Assembly: GCA_023401925.1 (NCBI GenBank)
Contig: JAEXDA010000057.1
Span: 1-64,000, forward strand
Direction: 5' to 3'
Source of the DNA: Bacillota bacterium
GTDB taxonomy: Bacteria; Bacillota; UBA4882; UBA8346
Length of the DNA stretch: 64,000 nucleotides
Below the pieces are notes generated by a model. That model made no database searches. It had not been told where the DNA came from and saw only the letters and a list, made by a program, of their open reading frames with translations. Positions 39,962 through 49,159 of the stretch are shown here, in pieces (position 1 is the stretch's first letter; each line of letters begins with the position of its first letter). Position numbers and translations under genes: made by a program.

Positions 39962-40857
39962 TACGAGTAGTCCTCCTTATCGAGCAATGCGATATATGCA
40001 ATAACAATACAAATGGTCACAAAAATAAGAACCCAGGAAAGAGAATTGGCAAGCCCCATATCATAATATCGAAAAGCCTTCCTATATATATCGATTCCAA
40101 GTACCAGCGTTTTGTCGGCAGGACCTCCCCCCGTTAAAACCCAAGGCTGGGTGAACGCCCTCAACGCAAACATCGTTCTGAAAACCAGAACAATCAAGAT
40201 TTGAGGCCTGATCACCGGAAAAACAACGGCAAATAATTTCTGAAAATAATTTGCGCCGTCAACATCTGCCGCTTCCATGGTATCACTGGGTAAAGATTGT
40301 AAGGCAGCTAATATAATCAAGATCACAAAGGGTGTATTCTGCCAAACTTCCATTAAAATGATCGATATTAATGCATGATTTTGATCCGTCCAAGCCTGAG
40401 CGCCAATGTGCATTACTTTTAGAAAGTAGTTCACGATTCCGAAGTCAGATTGAAGCATATATCTCCAGCATAACGAAGCAACCACTTCCGCAATCATCAT
40501 CGGCATAATGATTAGGGACCGGAAAAACTTGAGTCCTCTGAGATTTCCATTTAAAAGAAGCGCTATGCTTATCCCCAATAATAGTTCCAACGCTATGGAG
40601 ATGCTCATAAAAGAAAAAGTTACTTTAAAAGAATTAATATCCTGCGGGTTGGTCAGGGTATGAATGTAATTTTGAATCCCGACAAATTTCGGAACACTTT
40701 CGGGATCCATATAATTCCATTGAATAAAACTCAAAACCAAACTGCTAAAAAGAGGAACAATTAAAACAGCAACCAATACCAATAAGGCCGGCATCAAAAA
40801 CAAATACCCGTCCCTGTTTTTCAAGCTTTCGATATGTATCATCTTGTGCTTTGCCAT
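39961..40857 (-). CDS. Carbohydrate ABC transporter permease, MalF/UgpA-like
   Basis: A 298-residue permease. It starts with a cytoplasmic stretch and a first span FLMPALLVLVAVLIVPLFSS; the EAA loop is MEAADVDGANYFQKLFAVVFPVIRPQI. It partners the MalG-like protein. A 14-bp perfect hairpin lies between it and the binding-protein gene upstream. Confidence 0.88.
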   Translation of the reverse strand: MAKHKMIHIESLKNRDGYLFLMPALLVLVAVLIVPLFSSLVLSFIQWNYMDPESVPKFVGIQNYIHTLTNPQDINSFKVTFSFMSISIALELLLGISIALLLNGNLRGLKFFRSLIIMPMMIAEVVASLCWRYMLQSDFGIVNYFLKVMHIGAQAWTDQNHALISIILMEVWQNTPFVILIILAALQSLPSDTMEAADVDGANYFQKLFAVVFPVIRPQILIVLVFRTMFALRAFTQPWVLTGGGPADKTLVLGIDIYRKAFRYYDMGLANSLSWVLIFVTICIVIAYIALLDKEDYS

Positions 40858-40958
40858 TTAAGTCTCCATTCCGCCGCCGCTGCCGACACAAATAATAATG
40901 ACAAAATAGTGCGCGGTTTTTGCCGATTCTTTAGAACAACTATCTGCCTCGATGGGGC

Positions 40959-40997
40959 GAAATTGCAAACAATTCTTACGAAGTTGTTTGCAATTTC
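40959..40997. repeat. Strong hairpin between binding-protein and permease genes
   Basis: GAAATTGCAAACAA (40959-40972) and TTGTTTGCAATTTC (40984-40997) form a perfect 14-bp stem with an 11-nt loop. No T-run follows on the minus strand, so it is more likely an mRNA stabiliser or processing site that raises binding-protein over permease expression, as in malE-malF. A similar hairpin is at 60000-60033. Confidence 0.65.
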
Positions 40998-41043
40998 AAA
41001 AATAAGGAGGTTCAAATCACGGGACATTCAGTATTGCATATTA

Positions 41044-42333
41044 TCATTTGGCCCCTAAAATTTGATTAACTTCTTTTTCAGCATCTTCAAGCATTTTATT
41101 CACGGTCTTTTGGCCTGTAATTGCCGTCGAGAGCTCTCTTGACAGCACATCCTCAACTCTCGTCCATCGAAGTGTACCCGGTCGTGACTTAGCGCCCTGA
41201 AGGGAAGTTAATACCGATTTTGCTTCCGGATACACCTTTATATATTCAGGGTCGTTAAAAGTTTTGGAAACACTGGGAGAATTATTATTCTGTACAGCAA
41301 GCTTCCTCTGTTCTTCTTCGCCGCACACAAATTTGATGACATCCCAGGCCAATTCCTTATTAGTGCTGTATTTGCTTACCCCAAGCCCCCAGCCTGAAAT
41401 TTCAGTGATTCCCGAAGTTAGGCCGGACTCTTTATCATAGGGAAGAAACGGTGCAACAGCAAAGTTTCCGGCGAACTTAGATTTTTGGGAATTGTTTATT
41501 TCTTGGAAATAAGGTGAGTAAGTTATGGCCATTGCCGTTATTCCTTGTTGCATGGATGAAATAACGCCGTCCTGTTCATAATCGATTGCCGAAGGAGGCA
41601 CGACTTTGTATTTTTTATAAAGATCGATTAAAAATTGGGTGGCCTTTCTGCCCTGTGGGCTATTGAAAACTGCTTTGGTCATGTTTTCATTTAAGATGTT
41701 TCCTCCGAAACTATAGAGGAAAGGAACCCATTGGGCTACCAGGTAATTGGTCTGCTTAAAAGCTGCTGAAAATCCATATACGTTATCCTCAGTTAATTTC
41801 TGGGCTGTACTTAAAAATTCATCCATCGTCTTTGGTACAGGTAAATTTTTAGCTTTTAACAAATCCGTTCTATAAATAAGAACCCACCCCCCAATCCGCA
41901 TGGGTAAGGCAAGTAATCTATTTTGATTCTGAATTTCCATGGTGAACATGTTCAGCATGGATGGAACATAGATTCCCATATCAAATTTGCTTTTCTGGAT
42001 GTATGGCTGCAAAGGCTGCAAATAACTGTTAAGTTCGGCCAGCCATATCTGGGAATCAACATTGACAATATCGATGTTTTTCGATTTATTTCTCAATTCC
42101 AAAAGCTGTTTATCGTGGGTATCACCGTAGGGATAGGAAAGTACTTCCACCTTAACACCCTTGGCAGCCTCGTAATCCTTCATCGCCTGGCTGATTGTCC
42201 TTCCCGAGCTTCCTTCCGATACCATTATCCGCAAAACTTTCTGCGAACTCTTGCCGTCAACGGTAAAAACAGGCACACAAATTAAAACAGCGCTTAACAA
42301 AATCCCTAAAATAACAGACGAACTCTTATGCAT
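41044..42333 (-). CDS. Carbohydrate ABC transporter substrate-binding protein
   Basis: A 429-residue exported binding protein of the extracellular solute-binding family 1. The signal peptide is VILGILLSAVLICVPVF with cleavage near VDGKS; the Cys in it is not in a lipobox context. The body has LRIMVSEGSSGRTISQAMKDY, IDIVNVDSQIWLAELNSYLQPL and GGWVLIYRTDLLKAKNLPVP. It is encoded upstream of two permeases and downstream of the cyclase gene. The ligand is unknown; a sugar or sugar derivative is the family expectation. Confidence 0.87.
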   Translation of the reverse strand: MHKSSSVILGILLSAVLICVPVFTVDGKSSQKVLRIMVSEGSSGRTISQAMKDYEAAKGVKVEVLSYPYGDTHDKQLLELRNKSKNIDIVNVDSQIWLAELNSYLQPLQPYIQKSKFDMGIYVPSMLNMFTMEIQNQNRLLALPMRIGGWVLIYRTDLLKAKNLPVPKTMDEFLSTAQKLTEDNVYGFSAAFKQTNYLVAQWVPFLYSFGGNILNENMTKAVFNSPQGRKATQFLIDLYKKYKVVPPSAIDYEQDGVISSMQQGITAMAITYSPYFQEINNSQKSKFAGNFAVAPFLPYDKESGLTSGITEISGWGLGVSKYSTNKELAWDVIKFVCGEEEQRKLAVQNNNSPSVSKTFNDPEYIKVYPEAKSVLTSLQGAKSRPGTLRWTRVEDVLSRELSTAITGQKTVNKMLEDAEKEVNQILGAK

Positions 42334-42628
42334 ATAAAAACCCTCCCTTTTTTATTCAGTCAATATTGCATAATTTTAAATCTGTCGTTACTCGAGCCCA
42401 ACTTTTGGGCTCTGGAATGGGGTTAAAAAAACCATTAACAAAAACCGTACTTCAAATTATCGTTGAATCCATTAAAACACTCCTTTCATTTGAAATCGCC
42501 TAATAAAAAACCACTGCCCATACTGATTAAGATAATGATTGGTGTTAGTAAGTACGAAAAAGTGTAAACCGGGTGCGGAATAAATGCCTCTTCGCACTTA
42601 CTCCGGACCAGTTTAAATCAATCTCATT
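42334..42628. other. Gap between cyclase and binding-protein genes
   Basis: A 295-bp stretch. It contains a small hairpin GAGCCCAA/TTGGGCTC (42394-42412) without a T-run, and a short palindrome TTTCATTTGAAA near 42487 that only loosely resembles the operators at 44217 and 44363. No gene is seen. A separate promoter for the ABC genes is possible but was not identified. Confidence 0.4.
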
Positions 42629-44176
42629 TTATTTCCAATCTTCCCACACAAAGATATCAACCGGGAATCCTCCAAGGTTGTGGGCGGGCAGCGGCAAGAT
42701 AGCTGTTGAAAATCTCTTCTGTTTAATATGAGAAAGCTTGGTAGCCTTTTCAATTACAGGAATATTGTTGTTATGGAAATAATAATGCACATCATTGGAT
42801 GTATATCGCATTCCATCAATACCACTGGGCGGATTGGATTTTTCAACGGAAGGAAAATCGATGACGATGGCTTTGATCCCCTTATCCGTTAGCCACCTTG
42901 CGGCGCCAACCGTGAAGCCCGGCGTTATATCAATTGACTTTCCAAACAAATACCAGTCATTGATATCCGCCCGTACAAAAAGAACATCACCTTTATGTAT
43001 GTCAGCATCAGATTTCTCAAGGAGATCCACATCAATTGTCTGCCTCGGACCAATACTTTCGCTAAGATCAAGAATTGATCCATTTCCAATCAGCCTATCA
43101 ATAGGCATTTCTTTATATTTTAGCATGATATCTTCCGATATTTGATGGTAATTAAATGGATCAAAATATGCACATTCCGCATGAGTGTTTGAACCATGGC
43201 TGAAATACATATACATCTCTTGACTTCTGCCATCCGGGGTTCTGACATCATCACCTTCAAGAATAAAGGGCAAAAGCCTAGTCCATCTGGATATTTGATT
43301 CTGCATATCCCTGGGCTCAATTCGTTCCGGCAAAGGCAGCTCCCAGCCATGAGGCCTGTCAAACCTGGTATCCGGGTACGACTTGACCTTGTGAGACAAA
43401 TCCAAATATTCATCCGGTTTATTGGGATTGATAGCAATAACCCGGGCTGCACCCCCCAAAGCCCCATGAATTTTCACAGGCACTCCAATGATCGCCCATT
43501 TCAAATTGTTGGTGACGGATTCCAGGTTCGCCAAATCTTCCACAACCGGTATGCCTGCTTGGTTAAACAAATCAATGATGGATACATTGCCCCGGTTGCT
43601 TTTTTCCAAAGGTTCTATGGTTCGGGCGTCAATGCCGACAGCTTTTACACCCACATCTACCAAATATTCCGCTGCTGCAAAGCTAAGACCGGGAAGCTCG
43701 GTATAATACTTTTTAGTTGGCTTCATATCACGATAATTTTTGCTGAAATTGGTATTTAAAAACACGATATCACCCTTGGATATGTCGTGTTTTTTGATAT
43801 CGCCAACGGAAATATCACTTTTGATGTCGATAACGTTGATAACTCTTAAGTCTCCAACCAATTGATCCGGAATCAATGCCGAAACATCCGCCGGATCGTA
43901 TAAATTGGCTTTGTTTTTTTTGAAATAGGTAATATGGGTTGTATGGGGTTTGGTGGTCATCGCGCAAAGATTGAACAATTCTCCCGGAAAAGGCCCGAGC
44001 AGAAAGGTTTTTAAATCAAAGAAGCCCATGATCTGATCGATGCTTCTTTCTTCAGAGACTTTCTCAATAAATGCATTGTAATCCGGGCGGTAGCTATAAA
44101 TCGGATAGGCTCCGCCATCAGAATTACCTTCAGGACACGTATAGCCTGGAATGGATAAATTCAAAATTCGTTTCAT
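42629..44176 (-). CDS. Tandem two-domain cyclase (kynurenine formamidase-like superfamily)
   Basis: A 515-residue protein in which two cyclase-family (PF04199-type) domains are fused; single members are about 210-260 residues. Half 1 has LLGPFPGELFN, PHTTHIT (His78, His81) and GDIVFLNTNF...LSFAAAEYLVDVGVKAVGIDART. Half 2 has SNTHAECAYFDPFNYH near 330 and GDVLFVRADIND...GFTVGAARWLTDKGIKAIVIDFPS. The metal-binding HxGTHxD motif is altered in both halves (HTTHIT; SNTHAEC), and the second is the better preserved. The family hydrolyses amide or lactone bonds with Mn/Zn. Here it lies first in a LacI-regulated sugar-type operon. The substrate is unknown. Confidence 0.75.
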   Translation of the reverse strand: MKRILNLSIPGYTCPEGNSDGGAYPIYSYRPDYNAFIEKVSEERSIDQIMGFFDLKTFLLGPFPGELFNLCAMTTKPHTTHITYFKKNKANLYDPADVSALIPDQLVGDLRVINVIDIKSDISVGDIKKHDISKGDIVFLNTNFSKNYRDMKPTKKYYTELPGLSFAAAEYLVDVGVKAVGIDARTIEPLEKSNRGNVSIIDLFNQAGIPVVEDLANLESVTNNLKWAIIGVPVKIHGALGGAARVIAINPNKPDEYLDLSHKVKSYPDTRFDRPHGWELPLPERIEPRDMQNQISRWTRLLPFILEGDDVRTPDGRSQEMYMYFSHGSNTHAECAYFDPFNYHQISEDIMLKYKEMPIDRLIGNGSILDLSESIGPRQTIDVDLLEKSDADIHKGDVLFVRADINDWYLFGKSIDITPGFTVGAARWLTDKGIKAIVIDFPSVEKSNPPSGIDGMRYTSNDVHYYFHNNNIPVIEKATKLSHIKQKRFSTAILPLPAHNLGGFPVDIFVWEDWK

Positions 44177-44216
44177 GAGCTTGCTCTCCTTATGGTGTTA
44201 TTTGTGAACCCAAAAT

Positions 44217-44236
44217 AATTTGAAAGCTTTCAAATT
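44217..44236. promoter_or_regulatory. LacI-type operator, proximal
   Basis: AATTTGAAAGCTTTCAAATT, a perfect 20-bp palindrome, lies about 25 bp downstream of the -10 box and 41 bp before the cyclase start codon. An identical copy is at 44363-44382. Confidence 0.75.
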
Positions 44237-44258
44237 TAAATCTAAAAAAAATTCATTC

Positions 44259-44286
44259 AGTATAACTGGATCAATTCTTTTTTCAA
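44259..44286 (-). promoter_or_regulatory. Promoter of the cyclase/ABC operon
   Basis: On the minus strand: -35 TTGAAA (44286-44281), a 16-bp spacer and -10 TATACT (44264-44259). It lies between the two identical palindromes. Confidence 0.6.
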
Positions 44287-44362
44287 GCCTACCATTAGAA
44301 AACTTTATCAATCTCTTACACTTCTTGACAAAGGCCTTTTTATCAATCAGTCTTCAAAATTC

Positions 44363-44382
44363 AATTTGAAAGCTTTCAAATT
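44363..44382. promoter_or_regulatory. LacI-type operator, distal
   Basis: A second exact copy of the 20-bp palindrome, 146 bp centre to centre from the first (about 14 helical turns) and upstream of the promoter. Paired operators around a promoter fit looping by a LacI-family repressor. Confidence 0.75.
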
Positions 44383-44985
44383 AGTTTTATTATATCATGT
44401 CTTTTATTTTAATGCAATCCAGGAAATAACATCAATATCTTATCCTGTCAAAAAGACACTTCATAAAAATGAGTCCAACTGATGCATAAAGGCGGCATCA
44501 AAATCGGTAAAACCTCTTTCCAAAAAAACATCCTCATTCGATTGACAGTATCCAGAGCGATACTGGAGGATTATTCTGATGCATTCATGGCAATCCCATA
44601 AATCCAAATCCTAATTTCCCTTTTTCATACCAGGATGATCTCTTTTATTATTTTTTCCTTAGCTGCTACTTATGAGAATTCAACCCCTTAAAAAACTGCT
44701 CGAAAGCGCAAAGCATCTGCTGCTATTGTTATCTTTGGCTCAGGTAACAGACTCTGATATTCGATCCGGAAATCAAACACCCCGCTCTATCAAAAAACCC
44801 GCTGCCGTATTCTTAGCGCGGGTTTTCCCTTCTCTCAAAAATAGTAGTCAAAGGAGGTCAAACATACCTTTCATTTTTCAGGCCTTATCCCCTTATAGCC
44901 CTCAAAAACAGCGATTATTCTGTGTTTATAGCTTAATTTCATCGGCTACAAGAATATAGGTCTCTTGGCTGATCCCCTTCAAATT
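44383..44985. other. Gap downstream of the zinc transporter and upstream of the cyclase operon
   Basis: No gene seen in about 600 bp. A nested hairpin, ATCCTC/GAGGAT enclosing CAGTATC/GATACTG, lies at 44530-44571, and a terminator at 44794-44826. A rightward frame at 44672-44959 has no ribosome binding site and a composition unlike a protein. Confidence 0.4.
44794..44826 (-). terminator. Intrinsic terminator of the zinc ABC operon
   Basis: AAAACCCGC (44794-44802) and GCGGGTTTT (44818-44826) form a stem with a 15-nt loop. On the minus strand the T-run continues (TTTTTTG). It lies about 160 nt past the permease stop. Confidence 0.7.
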
Positions 44986-45822
44986 TCAATTGACCAGCTT
45001 TTTTACAAAGAAAGTAATGAAGAACAATATTGCCGAAACCAGAATGATGGTCGCCCCTGTGGCTGTCCCCCAATAATAGGATAAAATCAGTCCCGTGATA
45101 CCGGAAAAAAATGCGATTGCCACGGAATAAACATGATATTGTTTGGCGCTGCCGGCGATGTTCCTGGCGCCCGCCGCCGGTAAAATCAGGAGAGAATTGA
45201 TGATTAATATGCCAATCCATTGAATGGATATGGTTACGACCACCGCCACCAACGCAGTGAAGAGATTTTCCACCAAAACTAGGTTGATGCCTCTACTCTT
45301 AGCTAAAGACTCATTCATACTGACCATCAACAGTCTATTGAAAGAAAAATACCAAAAAATAATAACGGCAATTAAAACCAGACCGAGCATCCCGATTTCC
45401 CCGGCTGTAATACTTAATAAGTCCCCGATTAAAAAGACGGAATACTTGTTAAATCCTCCGCCCCGGGAAAGGATGACGATTCCTAAAGCCACCGCCACGG
45501 AAGAAAAAACCCCGATGACCGTATCGGTAGAAGTCTTATTGCCATTTTTCACGATTAGAATGCCCACAGAAAAGATTAACGCAAAACCAATCATCGACCA
45601 GACCGGATTTCCGATCCCGATCATCGTGCCGATTGCTATGCCGGTTAAGGCGGAATGGCCTAAAGAATCGGCAAAAAAGGCCATCCGGTTATTCACCACC
45701 ATGGTTCCCATGATGCCAAAGATAGGTGTGACCAAAATCACGGCCAGTAAGGCATTTTTCATAAACAGATGTTGCAGCCAGGCAAAGGGGATTAAATCGG
45801 TTAGGCTATACCATAGATGCAT
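44986..45822 (-). CDS. znuB: Zinc/manganese ABC transporter permease
   Basis: A 278-residue polytopic permease of the ABC-3 (ZnuB/MntB) family with about eight spans; VNNRMAFFADSLGHSALTGIAIG and GGFNKYSVFLIGDLLSIT are typical. It overlaps the ATPase gene by 17 nt and is the last gene of the operon that starts with fur. Zinc is favoured over manganese because of the Fur/Zur-like regulator and ZIP neighbours, but the sequence does not decide. Confidence 0.87.
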   Translation of the reverse strand: MHLWYSLTDLIPFAWLQHLFMKNALLAVILVTPIFGIMGTMVVNNRMAFFADSLGHSALTGIAIGTMIGIGNPVWSMIGFALIFSVGILIVKNGNKTSTDTVIGVFSSVAVALGIVILSRGGGFNKYSVFLIGDLLSITAGEIGMLGLVLIAVIIFWYFSFNRLLMVSMNESLAKSRGINLVLVENLFTALVAVVVTISIQWIGILIINSLLILPAAGARNIAGSAKQYHVYSVAIAFFSGITGLILSYYWGTATGATIILVSAILFFITFFVKKLVN

Positions 45823-46609
45823 TGTTTTTCTCCCCTTCCGTTTCTTTAATTAGCCATAATGCACCAAATGTTTCCATGATTTTGGGGTGTGAAAAAACTT
45901 CACCCGGCGACCCGACACATTCGATAACCTTATTTAACAGCACAACCCGGTCGGCATATCTCTGAACCAGACCTAAATCATGGGAGACCAAAATAATCGT
46001 TAAATCATATTCTTCCCGCAGTTTCGATACCAGACCATAAAACAACTCCATGCCGCGCTGATCTACGCCGGAAATCGGTTCATCCAAAAGCAAAATATCT
46101 GGTATCGGCTGGAGGGCTAAAGCCAGCATGACCCGCTGCATTTCTCCTCCGGATAAATTGCCGAGACGCCTTTTTACCAAATGTTCGGCATCCACCCTGG
46201 AGAGAGCTTCCAGGGCTTTGCCGCGTCCTTCTTTGGCATGTCCCAGCCAAACAGGTCTGTTTGACTGGGACGCGATAAATAAATCCATTACACTGATGGG
46301 AGAGCCCGGGTCAATCTGCATACTTTGGGGAACATATCCAATGACAGGATGGTTTGTTTGTTTCCCAGCCGCGTCCAGGAAACTAAGTCTGCCTGTATGT
46401 TTGACTTCTCCCAGGATAGCTTTAAGTAATGTACTTTTACCGGCTCCGTTCGGGCCAATAATTGCCGTCAATTCTCCACAATGGATATGCAGGTTGATTC
46501 CCTTGAGAATTTCCGTTTTTCCCAGGGTTACATTGAAGTCTTCGATTTTGGTGCAGCAAAGATTGCAGGCATTGCGATTACCGGCACTAACGGAATGCTT
46601 TGGGTTCAT
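45806..46609 (-). CDS. znuC: Zinc/manganese ABC transporter ATPase
   Basis: A 267-residue ATPase: Walker A GPNGAGKST near residue 52, Q-loop VPQSMQ, signature LSGGEMQR, Walker B ILLLDEPISGVD and switch LVSHDL. The N-terminus has a short Cys-rich segment (NACNLCCTKIE), unusual for the family and possibly metal-binding. It is coupled to znuA by a one-base overlap of stop and start. Confidence 0.88.
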   Translation of the reverse strand: MNPKHSVSAGNRNACNLCCTKIEDFNVTLGKTEILKGINLHIHCGELTAIIGPNGAGKSTLLKAILGEVKHTGRLSFLDAAGKQTNHPVIGYVPQSMQIDPGSPISVMDLFIASQSNRPVWLGHAKEGRGKALEALSRVDAEHLVKRRLGNLSGGEMQRVMLALALQPIPDILLLDEPISGVDQRGMELFYGLVSKLREEYDLTIILVSHDLGLVQRYADRVVLLNKVIECVGSPGEVFSHPKIMETFGALWLIKETEGEKNNASMV

Positions 46610-47523
46610 TATTGAAGCGCCTCTTGTAATGATTTTAGATTTTTCTCCATGGTCTTTAAATAAGTGTCCGGATCGCCATTGGCGTCTCCAGTAACCGCCG
46701 GATCAAGAATGGATACTTTAATGCCGGTTTCTCTAGCAATTGTTTCGGCAGCTTTGGCCGGATATTGCGGTTCGGCGAATAACCCTTTTACTTTCGCTTT
46801 CTTAACTGTGGCAATGGTTTCGGCCAATTCTTGCGCGCTGGGCTCCGCTCCGGGTTCCCGCTCGATAACGGCAACGATCTTCAGGTTAAACTCCTGCGCA
46901 AAGTAGGGAAAAGCCTCATGGAAAGTAATGATGTTCCGGTTCTTGACGCCATCCAAGCCCGTATGCATTTTCTCCTTTAAAGCTTGCAGTTTCTTGAGAT
47001 AAGCAGCGACATTTTTGCGATATTGAGGCCCATTGGCGGGATCAATTTTCGCCAATTGATCCCCGATATTTTTGACTTGTTTGATCGCATTGGATATACT
47101 GACCCAGAGGTGGGGATTGTCCCCTTCTTCGCCGTCACCTTTGATTAAAGTTATTCCCCGGCTAGCTTCGACAATTTTTAACTTCGGCATTTGCTTGATG
47201 ACCTTTTCCAGAAAAGCTTCCATGCCGGCGCCGTTAACCACAAAAACCCTGGCTTTCTCCAAAGTTTTTAAATCATCCGGTGTCAGCTGGTAGTCATGCA
47301 GGCATCCGGTTTGGGGTTTGGTCATGTTGATAACTTTAACCCCTTTGACGCCTTTAGTGACGTTGATGGTTTGAACATACATCGGGTAAAAGGAAGTCAC
47401 AACCGTCAACCCGTTGTTCCCGGATTTCGCCTGGACGGAGTTTGGGTCAAAGCCAACCAGGGCCAAGCCGGTTAATAAAACCAACAGTAGCCCGGTTATT
47501 ATTTTAACTGGTTTAAAATTCAT
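46609..47523 (-). CDS. znuA: Zinc/manganese ABC transporter binding protein
   Basis: A 304-residue cluster A-I binding protein. The signal peptide is IITGLLLVLLTGLALVGF with cleavage near VQAKS and no lipobox Cys. Metal-binding candidates are His in GCLHDYQLTPDD, His in DNPHLWVS, His in FHEAFPYFAQEF and a C-terminal acidic residue near ILDPAVTGD. There is no long His-rich loop. It overlaps the small membrane protein gene upstream by 11 nt. Confidence 0.87.
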   Translation of the reverse strand: MNFKPVKIITGLLLVLLTGLALVGFDPNSVQAKSGNNGLTVVTSFYPMYVQTINVTKGVKGVKVINMTKPQTGCLHDYQLTPDDLKTLEKARVFVVNGAGMEAFLEKVIKQMPKLKIVEASRGITLIKGDGEEGDNPHLWVSISNAIKQVKNIGDQLAKIDPANGPQYRKNVAAYLKKLQALKEKMHTGLDGVKNRNIITFHEAFPYFAQEFNLKIVAVIEREPGAEPSAQELAETIATVKKAKVKGLFAEPQYPAKAAETIARETGIKVSILDPAVTGDANGDPDTYLKTMEKNLKSLQEALQ

Positions 47524-47827
47524 TGAAATTCCTCCATTTTATATCGATTAAAGTGTCTTGTTCATTGAAATAAAATGGCGGCGCTCTTAACCGGTTTCCA
47601 AAAATCCTGATGGAATTTATCTTTTTTGCCGCATTGAAACTGCCGGCAACCAACACAGTGAAAGATAAGGAAAGCTCAAACGGCAAGGAAAAACCAAGGC
47701 CCGTATGTAAAAGCATGCAAAAAGGGCAATCAGACACATCATCATCGCCGGAATGTTGAAAGTGGATATGGCCGGTTAGAATTACCAATGAAAAGATAAT
47801 GATAACAATGAAAAACCGTTTCCGCAT
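47513..47827 (-). CDS. Small membrane protein with CxxC and terminal RAPP motif, zinc operon
   Basis: A 104-residue protein, family not named with confidence. An N-terminal span (FFIVIIIFSLVILTG) is followed by a His/Asp-rich turn HIHFQHSGDDD, DCPFC, a second hydrophobic stretch and the C-terminal motif RAPPFYF. ATG 47827 has GAGGAATC upstream. It sits between fur and znuA. A homologue with the same motif order lies at 48681-48968. The His/Asp/Cys content hints at metal handling on the outer face of the membrane, which is an inference. Confidence 0.65.
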   Translation of the reverse strand: MRKRFFIVIIIFSLVILTGHIHFQHSGDDDVSDCPFCMLLHTGLGFSLPFELSLSFTVLVAGSFNAAKKINSIRIFGNRLRAPPFYFNEQDTLIDIKWRNFNEF

Positions 47828-47844
47828 GATTCCTCGCAGACTCT

Positions 47845-48255
47845 TTATTGACTGGAACATTTCGGACAAGTGCCGAATAACTCCAAATTATGTTTCTTCA
47901 CTTTATAATGGGTTTTCAACTCAATCTCCTGAACCAACTGATCGAAGATGCATTCCGAAAAAACCACTTTGGCCCCGCATTTAAGGCACTCCAAATCATG
48001 TCTGCAGTGATTTTTCACCAATTCATACTGATCAGCCTGACCTAAACTGTTTACTTTCCGGATCAGTCCCATTTTTTGCAAAATGCCCAGATTACGGTAA
48101 ACCGTGCTCAAATTGACTTTACAATGCTTATTAACAAGGCGGAATATTTCCTCGGCCATTAGTGGCGGGCTATCATCCAAAGCTGCTAAAATTTCGCAAC
48201 GTTGTTTGGTCAATTTATAACCTTGTTCTTTGAGAATAACGAATTGATTTTCCAT
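47845..48255 (-). CDS. Fur-family metal regulator (Zur/Fur-like)
   Basis: A 136-residue Fur-family repressor. The HTH is MAEEIFRLVNKHCKVNLSTVYRNLGIL; the metal-binding part has HCRHDLECLKCG and the structural-zinc second pair CPKC near the C-terminus. ATG 48255 has GAGGG upstream; the open frame to 48306 is likely leader. It heads the znu operon, so zinc-dependent autoregulation (Zur) is the simplest reading; PerR or iron Fur are possible from sequence alone. Confidence 0.85.
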   Translation of the reverse strand: MENQFVILKEQGYKLTKQRCEILAALDDSPPLMAEEIFRLVNKHCKVNLSTVYRNLGILQKMGLIRKVNSLGQADQYELVKNHCRHDLECLKCGAKVVFSECIFDQLVQEIELKTHYKVKKHNLELFGTCPKCSSQ

Positions 48256-48680
48256 ATCGTTCCCTCTAATTAAGAATTTCTTGCATATAAATTCTATCAT
48301 TTTCAATTTTTCCCGTCAAGCTATATCCACAACAAATAAAAAAACCTGCCGGGTAGGCGTTCATTTAGCAAGGGCTATAAAAAGAATCTTTTGCATTTAT
48401 CCCGTAGAACCACAATATACTATGCTTTTCAAAGAAGATTCAATTCCGAAAGCCCGCTTATTTTTACTGAAAAATATCCAAATGATTTCATCCAACTCCG
48501 GAACACTGCCTCACCATTTACGTTAGAGAAAAGAGATTCTTAACGACACGAATAACAATCACTGCGTTATCCAAAAGAAAAGTCCCCCCGGAAGCAGGAA
48601 CCCGTTCAATCATCACGAAAGGATAAATATTCTGCATTCCGTCAACACTGAAAGATAAAATATGGATTTCTGTGGCCAAA
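48256..48680. other. Divergent regulatory gap between fur and the rightward metal genes
   Basis: A 425-bp intergenic region that should contain the fur-znu promoter and the promoter for the genes at 48681 onward. The segment near 48262-48310 is very AT-rich, but no clear Fur or Zur box could be assigned by eye. No gene seen. Confidence 0.4.
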
Positions 48681-48968
48681 ATGAAAAAATCAGTCATTCT
48701 TAAAATCAGCATCTTTCTAGTCATCGGCTTGATGTTATTGTTGTCCTGTCATACCCATCCTCTGCTTTCTCCATGGGATGACGGGGATGATCATTGCCTT
48801 TCATGCCAACTTCTCCAAACTGGATTCACCTGTAGCCTTGTATTTATACTCAAGTTATTGTTGATTCTCATCGAAATCATCTCTCTCTTCCAGACTCCAA
48901 CCGTTACAATACCTTCTCGAACCGGTTATGATAACCGGGCGCCTCCTTGTATGTTCCTTTTCAATTAA
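48681..48968 (+). CDS. Small membrane protein with CxxC and terminal RAPP motif, second copy
   Basis: A 95-residue homologue of the protein at 47513-47827: an N-terminal span (ILKISIFLVIGLMLLL), then SCHTHPLLSPWDDGDDHC, CLSC, a second span and terminal RAPPCMFLF. A GTG at 48672 is an alternative start; no strong ribosome binding site supports either. It faces away from the znu operon and precedes the rearranged permease system. Function unknown. Confidence 0.6.
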   Translation: MKKSVILKISIFLVIGLMLLLSCHTHPLLSPWDDGDDHCLSCQLLQTGFTCSLVFILKLLLILIEIISLFQTPTVTIPSRTGYDNRAPPCMFLFN

Positions 48969-49159
48969 TTTTCCTCCAGACATAAAATTACGATTGGCAT
49001 TAACCCGGTGAAAAACTGTGTTTTTATGCCTTTTTGGGATTTGCTTTACCATGAATCCGTCAAGCAAATGCCAAATCTCTTCCATTGAAGACTTGCCGGA
49101 TTTTAAGTTCAATAAAATTCTTTAATTAACTCTGAAATAAACCAAAGAAAGGGATCCCT

